Source of the DNA: Paramyrothecium sp. XJ0827
Lineage: Eukaryota > Ascomycota > Sordariomycetes > Hypocreales > Stachybotryaceae
DNA length: 64,000 bases
NCBI GenBank assembly: GCA_020881915.1
Contig: JAJFPB010000001.1
Span: 5,022,001-5,086,000, forward strand
Reading direction: 5' to 3'
Shown: in pieces, positions 55,555 through 64,000 of the stretch
Position numbering within the stretch: the stretch's first letter is position 1
How the letters are laid out: each line of letters opens with the position of its first letter
Position numbers and translations under genes: made by a program
Notes under the pieces: generated by a model
Database searches by the model: none
The model's input: only the letters and a program-made list of their open reading frames with translations
Told to the model about the DNA's origin: nothing

Positions 55555-58500
55555 ATGAGAGTCATTGAGGTCATTATTGACGTAAGTTAAAGCTCTTGAG
55601 AGAAGAGACATCTACGCAGCAGCTCATCCGTTTATTTTAGGGCTTCAAGTCGTACGCCGTGCGAACGGTAATCTCAGGATGGTGAACAACAAAAACATTT
55701 CAATAGCCAAACGACCTGAGCTAACGAGACACAGGGACGAGAGCTTCAACTCCATCACCGGCCTCAATGGCAGTGGCAAATCCAATATTTTGGACTCAAT
55801 ATGTTTCGTCCTCGGCATTACCAACATGTCGACGGTGCGGGCGCAGAACCTGCAGGTAAGGAGAGTGCGATGACCTTCCCGTGAAGTTAGGCTAAGAAGT
55901 CCAGGACCTTATCTACAAGCGAGGGCAGGCGGGAGTCACCAAAGCAAGCGTCACCATCGTTTTCGATAACCGGGACAAAAAGAAGTCGCCTATAGGTTTC
56001 GAAGAATATGCCACCATCAGCGTCACCCGACAGATCGTGCTGGGCGGCACATCCAAATACCTTATCAATGGCCACCGAGCGCAACAGCAAACCGTCCAAA
56101 ATCTTTTCCAGTCGGTGCAGCTCAATATCAATAACCCCAACTTCCTCATCATGCAAGGACGAATCACCAAAGTCCTGAACATGAAGGCTGTAGAAATATT
56201 GGCAATGATCGAGGAGGCCGCGGGGACTCGAATGTTTGAGGATCGAAGGGACAAAGCTTTGAAAACCATGGCCAAGAAAGAGATGAAGCTACAAGAGTTG
56301 ACAGAGCTACTCAAGGACGAAATCGAGCCGAAGCTCGACAAGCTCCGGACAGAGAAGCGGGCCTTTTTGGACTTTCAACAAACACAAAACGACCTTGAGC
56401 GACTCTCACGAGTCGTTGTTGCCTATGACTACATCAGGTGTCAAGACAAACTCCGACAATCAGCTGCTGATCTTGAGGGGAAGAAGCAGCGGAAGAGAGA
56501 TCTAGAGGACTCTGCCACTCGCCTGAAGAGTGAGTTGACTCACTTGGAAGAGGATATCAAGAAAATTAGATTGCAGCGCGACAAGGAGCTCAAGAAGGGC
56601 AGCAAAGCTCAGGCCCTGGAGGAGGCAGCAAAGAAGCATGCCAACGAATTGGTTCGACTGGCCACAGTGATAGACTTGAAACAGTCCAGTCTGACTGAAG
56701 AGAAGGAAAAGAAGTTGGCGATTGAGAAAACTGTCACAGAACTTGACGCAACTCTCAAGGAGAAGACATTGGCCTTTGAGGAAGTTAAAGCCAAATTCGA
56801 TGCGGCCAAGGAAGACCTCGCCAAACGTTCGCAAGAGGCTGAATCCAAGGAGGAGCTGCTACAAACCCTGCAGACCGGTGTGGCATCAAGGGACGGTCAA
56901 GAAAATGGCTACCAGGGGCAGCTTCAGGATGCCAGAAACAGAGTCACAGCTTCTACGACAGAGCAAGAGCAGGCGCGGATTCGGATTACGCACTTGCAGT
57001 CCAGGCTGAAGGAAGAGGAGCCACGAGCCGAGAAGGCCAAGAAGCAAAATGCCGGTCTGTTGTTAGATCTGGATAGGCTAAAGGCACAAGCTGAAAAGCT
57101 GAAGAACGACCTTGGCAAGCTCGGATTTGAGCCAGGGCAAGAACAAGAGATGTTCAAACGAGAGGCCCAGCTGCAACAAACAGTCCGAGCCCTTCGGCAA
57201 GACGCAGATAAGCTCAAACGACAAGTTGCCAATATCGATTTCAACTACTCAGACCCTATCGCCAACTTTGACCGGTCGAAGGTCAAAGGTCTAGTTGCAC
57301 AATTGTTCACTCTGGACAAGGGACATACCAAAGCAGGTACTGCACTTGAAATTTGTGCGGGCGGTCGGCTATACAATGTTGTTGTCGATACTGAGGTCAC
57401 CGGCACACAGTTGCTTCAGAAAGGCAAGCTCAAGAAGAGGGTAACAATCATTCCCCTCAACAAGATTGCCGCGTTCAAGGCCTCCGCCCAGACCATAGCA
57501 ACAGCGCAACAAATCGCCCCGGGTAAGGTAGACCTGGCACTGTCTCTGGTTGGGTACGACAATGAAGTTTCCGCAGCCATGGAATACGTCTTTGGCAATA
57601 CACTCATCTGTGCCGACGCCGAAACAGCCAAGCGTGTCACGTTTGACCCAAATGTCAGGATGAGGAGCATTACGCTGGAGGGTGATGCGTACGATCCCTC
57701 GGGAACACTGTCAGGAGGCAGTGCCCCGAACTCCAGTGGTGTCTTGGTTACTCTGCAGAAACTCAACGACCTGAACCGACAGCTACATGATGCCGAAACC
57801 TCTCTGGCCAAGCTTCAGTCCACCATTGCGAATGAGAAGTCGAAACTCGACACAGCCCGGAAAATTCAGCAGGAGCTTGATTTGAAGTCTCACGAGATCA
57901 AGCTCGGCGAGGAACAAATTAGCGGCAACTCCTCATCATCGATCATCCAAGAAGTCGAGAATATGAAGTCAACCACAAAAGAGTTGCAGGAGAGCATTGC
58001 AGATGCGAAAAAGCGGCAGACAGAAGCTAGCTCTGATGTCAAGAGAATTGAAAAGGACATGAAAGATTTCGACAACAACAAAGATGCTAAGTTGATTGAG
58101 CTCCAAAAATCAGTGGACAAACTTCGAATCAGCCTCGAAAAGGATTCCACCAGCGTCAAAGGGCTTCAAAAGGAGCTTCAAGGGGTACAGCTGGATCTCG
58201 AGCAGGTTGGTGGCGATCTTTCTGCGGCTCGTGAGCAGCTGCAAGAAGTAGAGGTCGGTATCAAGGCTCAGCAACAAGATATTGGAAACATTGTTCAGCA
58301 GAGGTCTGAGCTGAGCGAGACCAACAACAAAGTCCAGGCTGATCTCGACGATGAACGAGCAAAGTTGCATCTATTTGACAGCGAGCTCCATGCTCTGGAG
58401 GATGCGATTCGATCCAAGAACGCCCGGATCGCTGAGGAGGGCTTGGAGATGCAGAAGCTCGGTCATCAAGTGGAGAAGTTTCATAAAGAACAGCAAAGCG

Positions 58501-59313
58501 CAGCTGAAAATGTCGCTCATCTCGAAGCAGAGTACGACTGGATAGAGGACGAAAAGGACAAGTTTGGTCGAAGCGGAACGCCTTACGACTTTAATGGTCA
58601 GAACATCAGCGAGTGCAAATCGACGCTGCGAAACTTGACCGACCGCTTCCAGGGAATGAAGAAGAAGATCAATCCCAAGGTTATGAACATGATTGATAGT
58701 GTGGAGAAGAAGGAGGTGTCCTTGAAGCACATGATCAAGACCGTGATACGAGACAAGCGCAAAATCGAAGAGACCATTGTAAGCTTGGACGACTACAAGA
58801 AGAAGGCTTTGCAGGAGACCTGGGAGAAGGTCAACGGCGACTTTGGTCAGATTTTCTCGGAGCTTCTGCCCGGCGGTAGCTTCGCAAAGCTTGACCCGCC
58901 AGAGGGCAAGACAATCAACGATGGCCTAGAAGTGAAGGTCTGTCTAGGAAAGGTGTGGAAACAAAGCCTAACAGAACTAAGTGGCGGTCAAAGGTATGAA
59001 CAAGAGCTACGGAGACTACTCAGCGCAATAAAGCTAACCACAGAACAGGTCGCTTGTCGCCTTGTCGCTCATCATGGCCCTCTTGCAGTTCAAGCCTGCT
59101 CCAATGTACATTTTGGACGAGGTCGACGCTGCGCTCGATCTGTCACACACGCAGAACATTGGGCGCCTCATCAAGACACGCTTCAAGGGGTCCCAATTCA
59201 TTGTTGTCAGTCTCAAGGATGGCATGTTCCAGAATGCCAACCGTATCTTCCGCACGCGCTTCAGCGAGGGCACGAGTATGGTGCAGGCGCTCACGCCTGC
59301 AGATCTGAGGTAG
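55555..59313 (+). CDS. SMC2: Condensin subunit Smc2
   Basis: Five exons: 55555-55581, 55641-55681, 55735-55855, 55905-58993 and 59049-59313, giving 1180 residues. Smc2 pairs with Smc4 at the hinge and compacts mitotic chromosomes as the ATPase core of condensin. The first exon encodes MRVIEVIID; exon 2 continues [20 protein letters not shown]. Walker A is GLNGSGKSN (32-40). The coiled coil breaks at the hinge, including [34 protein letters not shown] and [24 protein letters not shown] sequence. The C-terminus has the ABC signature LSGGQRSL (1088-1095) and Walker [13 protein letters not shown] (1112-1123), with [13 protein letters not shown] after it. All ATPase motifs are intact. The short first exons and conserved junctions make the model robust. 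It is convergent with the MOSC gene (210 bases between stops). Confidence 0.97.
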
Positions 59314-59523
59314 ACGGTGATGTGATCGCGACGCACTGCGAATGAGACATGAACAGGAAGAATCAGGATTGGTTGCGGCTGGCTGGCTAGGACACGGCAT
59401 CAAAGGGAGCGTTAGCGGGACACTGGCACGAGGATATGATGATGAGTTACACAGGTGTATTTATATTGTCTCTCTATTTACTTGAAACGAGCATGGCAAA
59501 TCTATCCCGATCGCTCTATCATT

Positions 59524-61056
59524 CTATTGTTCTATGTAGTGATGAGCGCCTGTTTCCAAAACCCCAATCTCCATGCCAACCTCTATAACGGACTCGAGTT
59601 CCATATCCTCGCGCTGAGACTCGGTGAAAATGGGACAGAGCTGCATGCCGAGGCATCCATAGATTGGCGCGCCAGGATCCACGTTGCGTCGCTTCCTCAG
59701 CGTGTGGTCCGGCTCCTCTTTGTGGCGCACGCCATTCTCCGGGTCGACGTTGGGCATCTTGCACCTGTGTTTGCGGTCAGCACGGACGTTGTCCCCCTCG
59801 GGAGTTTGAGCGACTGCTGGACTTGCCGGACTGTACGACAGGACACGTGGAAGAGGCTCTTTGCGTCCTTGTCGGCGGGCGCTTGGGCGGCGACAAGTTT
59901 CCAGCCTTCCTCGTCGTACGCCTCTGCGCCAGACACTGCGATTTGATAGTCAGTGGATGCTCAACAAAGTCGTCGGGCTGGTCAACCCTGGAAGGCGGAG
60001 CTCCCTACCTATGATGTTTGCACGGAAACGGCGCGCGTCGAGCTTCTCAATCTTTGGCTCCTTGGTCAACATTGATGCCAGGTTTTGGACGCTGCTCAGG
60101 TTGAGTAGATGGAGGGGATACTGCGGCGCCATGTCAGCTTCAGAGGGTGAATTGTACGCAACCAGACGGCATACCGCATCGTGGAAGTCGACTATAGGCT
60201 GGTGGCCTACGTCTTCCTTGCGCGGGGCGCAGCGAAACACCTCTCTTCTCTGCCCTGGATCCATTCTGAACAAGGCCAAGGGGTGCTTGGCACCTATGTA
60301 TGCCCCGAACTCTTGGGGGAGTTCGCTGCCCATGTTCAGGGCGCGAGTGGTTTCATTCCATATTCTGATGTTGTCGAACTTGTAGTTTCGCGTTACAATC
60401 TCCTCCTTGGACGGAAACTCAACAGGTAGCAGTACTTCCTTCTCCGGCACGGCGCTCAGTCCCCGGCTCAGTATCGCGGCTGCGCGTTGCACCACGCCCT
60501 TCACGCCGGCATCCGTCCAAGGGAAGCGCAGCACGATGAAGGCCCCGTCCACCTTGCCGAGCAGCCTGCTCGTCTTGCTGACGTCCGGGAGCCAAAGATC
60601 GACCTTGACGTTCGCCAAGAGCGGGAGTTGCCGCTGGGTGAGGAATCTCCACAACTCTTCGGAATCCTCGTCCTTCGCGGAAGCAAGCGCAGTAGGGGCA
60701 CTTCGGAGCTCGGCGAAGGTGAACAGACGGTCGAACTCAAGCCCCGTGGGCAGCACCCGGCTCCGGCGAAGCTCGATGCCCTGGCATGACTTGACGGGGT
60801 AGATGTGCAGGCTCTGGACCTTGGCGGCCTCTCCGGCTTTGGCTCCGTGCGAGCGGTCGTATTGACTGCGAAGGTTGCTCTCCGAGGGCGGTAGGCCAAG
60901 CTTGGTATGAGTCTGGCTGAGCACGTCGCTACGATCCACCGGCACGGGCGGGAAGAGCATGAACAGCGGGACGGCAAAAACAATGATTGTGGAGAAGAGG
61001 AGGATGAGGGCCGTTGAGTCGAATTGGGCCCAGCCGGCGGATGCGGACGCCATCAT
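59524..61056 (-). CDS. MOSC-domain molybdenum-cofactor protein (mARC-like), membrane-anchored
   Basis: Four exons, 61056-60175, 60120-60009, 59935-59827 and 59764-59524, give 447 residues. A single transmembrane helix lies at about residues 14-36 (STALILLFSTIIVFAVPLFMLF). The MOSC N-terminal beta-barrel follows (SLHIYPVKSCQGIELRRSRVLPTGLEFDR). The MOSC domain includes YPLHLLNLSSVQNLA, RFRANIIVSGAEAYDEEGWKL, RTVRCKMPNVDPENG and GAPIYGCLGMQLCP. In mARC enzymes a Cys in the RC...VDP context binds the Mo cofactor; here it is C369. mARC proteins reduce N-hydroxylated compounds with cytochrome b5 and its reductase at the outer mitochondrial membrane. The third intron appears to be GC-AG (donor GCAAGT), splitting the Arg codon just before C369. 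ATG ATG at 61056: the first was used. Confidence 0.9.
59765..59826 (-). other. GC-AG intron in the MOSC gene
   Basis: On the minus strand the donor is GCAAGT at 59826-59821 and the acceptor is AACACAG, ending at 59765. Splicing here gives RTVR-C-KMPNVDP, the conserved cofactor loop. The neighbouring GT donor (GTCCAG) would leave the frame shifted, so GC-AG is preferred. Confidence 0.75.
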
Positions 61057-64000
61057 GGGACAGCGCCTGGTGTTTTGCCTTCTACCTTATGGCAGGAAAG
61101 GTCCTCGCTCACACAACCCCTATTCCCAGCCTTCAGGATGCGCTCCACCGGGGTGGTTCTGGATCCGATATTGGTGCAAAGAAGCACGGTGAGTCACAAA
61201 CCCCCTCCGAGGACTTCGAAACGCAATATCTTCTTCCCTTCTTATTTTCGATTTTTTTTCTCTTCCGACTTCATCCCCAATATACGGTGAGTCTGACCAG
61301 GAGTCGGAGCTCGACTGGACGGCTTATTTGGTCGTGTCACGAATCACGTGTCCTCTCGTCTGTGCACTCTAACGGTGCCCATTGCCTGCTGCTATTTCTG
61401 CTGCTCTTTCTACTGCTACTGCTAGGCCATGCGGCTCCGAGGGTGCTACTTGTTGTAATCCAACGTCTCATCTCGTCCTCCAGGAGCATTTCTTGCTGTC
61501 GATGAAGTCACGGTATGGATTCATGAACTGGACGCGACCAACAATTCTTATTCGTATTTTGCCTACCTTATCTCACCGTATTGGAACCACGCACTAACGC
61601 AAAACGTAACATGCCCTTTTCAGCCGCAGACAGCGATGCCTCTCCTTCGGTGAATCTAATAAGCTCAATACTTGCATAGCGAGTAAATTAGGCTTTTATT
61701 GTAACAATTGGTACAAGAAAATGCTCATCTCAGCCATGAAACCATGCCAAGACCACCCCAGATACACGCGGACATGTCCTCCATCGGGGCGCAACGGACT
61801 GGTGGTTCTTGTGAGTTACCCGCCTTTTGATCTAGTCGTCAAGATGTGAATATGTCAATGCGCAGGCTTCAGGGTAGTCCCAGCGCCAGCACACCTGAAA
61901 CTGATCAATCATTCAACATCGCCCAATTTGTCATGCTGGGATGTCTTCCTCCCCCCTTCAAGAACGCGCAAGCAATCAAGAGCCTACGTCTTCACTCCAG
62001 AACAATCGTTCATCCCAGGGTACTAGTGACATCCCCACTACTGGCACTTCTCCACGGGGGCGTTTCCGACTCGCCCGTCCCCTTCGCGGGTCGGCCGTGC
62101 GTGGCGCTTGCAAAGCTGGTTGAGGTGGAGGTGTCAGAGAAAATGGACCAGTGTAACGAACCCATCGTGACCCCCCCCTCCTGATATCGGCTCCCTGCCG
62201 GTTGTAGATCCAGAGATACAGTAGCTCTGCAGCATACCCAAAGTGCCTGCATGGGTTGCTGACCGGAACCCCCATGGCGACCAGATGACGTGCCGGTCAC
62301 TACCCACAGTGCTCCGTGCTTCATGTGCAGTTAAGTTTACCACATGATGCATGCAGACTCCTGCCATGCTGCCAGGGAGGGGGAAGGGAGGGGAAAGATA
62401 TGGAGATGATCTGAGGTCGTCCGCAGCACTGACTCCACGTTCTTGTCGTTGCTTGGATCTCCGGTCGCCGTGCCCAATGGCCAGCAGGCTTGGTTGAGTA
62501 AATGAATCCAGGCCACAGATCCATTGGTAGACCATCATATACCAGCAAATCGAGTGTCGTGCCGTCGTAGCGGCGGGATCCTTCCCTCGTTCTGGAGTTG
62601 GGGGCAGGCAGGCAGAGTGGAGTGGAGAGACGAACCCTCCTCAATCTCCACTGTTCTTTTTTTCTGGCTGGCTTCCGGAAGATCCTGGGCGCTTCGGAAC
62701 GTGCTGGCGATCAATGCCTGAGGTGACAGTGGGCATGTCGGCTCTCGCTGGCAGGCCCCCGGAAGACGCATCAACAATACATTTAGATTGTGGCTCGTCA
62801 CCTACGTCAGATTGCCAATGCAGTCCACGTTGCGCCTCTTGAGATGAAGGGGCCAGTCAGGAGCACCTGGATTTGCCTCCTGGTCCGGATCGTAGTGATT
62901 CCGATCTCAGCGGTGAAGCCGATTTAGTCCACATCAGGATTACTTGCGGGCATCATCGGAGCGCACTGATCATGGGATTGCATCTTCAGGTGGAAGTCCT
63001 GCATAATTTCCAACTGTTGCATGAGTCCAAGACACAACTCCCAAGCTCGGTGACACGTTCTTCTCAACCTCTGTCAAGGACATGGCTTCTCGCCCTTTTA
63101 ATTACGGGTCTTGAGTGATTTGAGAGGCAAATTAGTGATCTCAAGGCTTGCTCAGCCAACAGGGTTCACACCTGCTATCTCCGTCCCGGCTTAGGCTCCC
63201 AACGTCCACCAGGGCCGGACATGGGGCCTCCTTGCAGGGTTTGGGGCGCTTGTACTGCACAGTCGTCCAGATGCTGGTTCGAGGGACGAATGGAACCCTC
63301 AACAGCTAGGGCGAATATGGTAAGTCGCGATGACTGCAGTGTTCTGGGTTCCATTGATGGGTAGTCGGAAATCTTGCTGCATGCCCATGCTCCATTTTCC
63401 TTCTTCTTAAGTATAGTACGTCAAAAAGGTCTCGAACGGATGACAAGGAGACCGAGGGTATCGTGTGGGAGGGGCCACGCTGAGGGATCATTGAGACACC
63501 TGCATACTCGTCTTGAATAAAGTGTAACAGTAAGGCTGAGGAAACTGATCTCGACCAACGATTCAATGTAGCGTTTCCGCTAAGAATAGCTTGACGTGCC
63601 TCATTCTAAACTGTTTGTATATTGCATTGCAGGAAGTAAGATTTAGCTGCCAGAGCCCCAGCAGACTGCAGCTCATAAAGCAAGATGACCTGCCTCGGTC
63701 GGGCTATAATGAACGCAGCTAAGGCGGAGCGAAAACGGTGAGCTATGCCAAATATGTGGCTGCCTGGGTGAACAGCCGTATCTGCAGATTGGTCTTTCGA
63801 ATCCCGGTCGTCCGCCCGGATTTGTCGTGGACAACCCAATGGTGATCGACAGTGAGTATATCTCTTGCCACGTTGGGATAGAGTGGTGGTCCCATTTGGG
63901 ATGCCGCGAACACAGGCATCGGACGCACGTACTGTAACATGAGCATGTTTTGAAATGCAGGATTGGCTTCTTGAGAGATTGTGCGAGCGGGACTGATCAG
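61057..64000. other. Terminal 2.9 kb without a recognised gene
   Basis: MOSC promoter and beyond. Short frames on both strands have no domain motif or credible exon chain. A gene beginning beyond 64000 could have its promoter here. Confidence 0.5.

Overview
The window reads as nuclear DNA of a filamentous ascomycete, most likely a Sordariomycete and probably Hypocreales. The reasons are short introns (about 45-115 bases) with GTAAGT/GTATGT-type donors and CTAAC/CTGAC-like branch points, GC-rich coding exons, a Zn2Cys6 regulator and an N-terminally anchored P450, plus TTACC/GGTAA pentamer clusters between genes. The genus is not determined. I joined exons by hand, using frame continuity and the conserved residues of each family. 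No rRNA, tRNA, CRISPR array or intact transposon was recognised by eye.

Layout, left to right: the 3' part of a PH-like, proline/serine-rich protein (1-2094, +); a secreted PQQ-type sugar dehydrogenase (3554-5095, +); a small single-pass membrane protein with an Arg/Ser-rich tail (6129-6860, +); a Zn2Cys6 transcription factor (7609-10712, -); and an MFS transporter (12337-14326, -). A 12.9-kb stretch without any convincing gene follows (14327-27233). Next are CCDC124/Lso2 (27234-28051, +), a UBC-like protein without the catalytic Cys (28549-29665, +), an unrecognised 601-residue protein (30066-31975, +), ribokinase (32065-33018, -), a many-intron cytochrome P450 (35119-37485, +), RIB7 (40264-41136, -), a CUE-AlkB-GRF protein (42601-43947, -), PEX7 (44549-45768, +), a mitochondrial DEAD-box helicase (46243-48257, -), an unrecognised membrane protein (48977-50015, -), INCENP/Sli15 (51033-55128, -), SMC2 (55555-59313, +) and a MOSC/mARC-like protein (59524-61056, -). 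The last 2.9 kb has no recognisable gene.

Most genes are housekeeping genes: condensin, the chromosomal passenger complex, peroxisome import, riboflavin synthesis, ribose phosphorylation, mitochondrial RNA handling and ribosome recovery. They do not form a single pathway or a biosynthetic cluster. The clearest functional pairing is INCENP and SMC2, two mitotic chromosome proteins divergently transcribed from a 426-base interval that carries an ACGCGT cell-cycle box. CCDC124 and the UBC-like protein lie in tandem.

The most unusual signals are four. The P450 keeps its reading frame only if a one-nucleotide exon (or an undetected base error) lies between two well-formed introns. Two introns appear to be GC-AG type, one of them splitting the codon just before the presumed molybdenum-binding Cys of the MOSC protein. 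The 12.9-kb region upstream of both the MFS transporter and CCDC124 appears empty. The AlkB-type dioxygenase carries both a CUE and a GRF domain.
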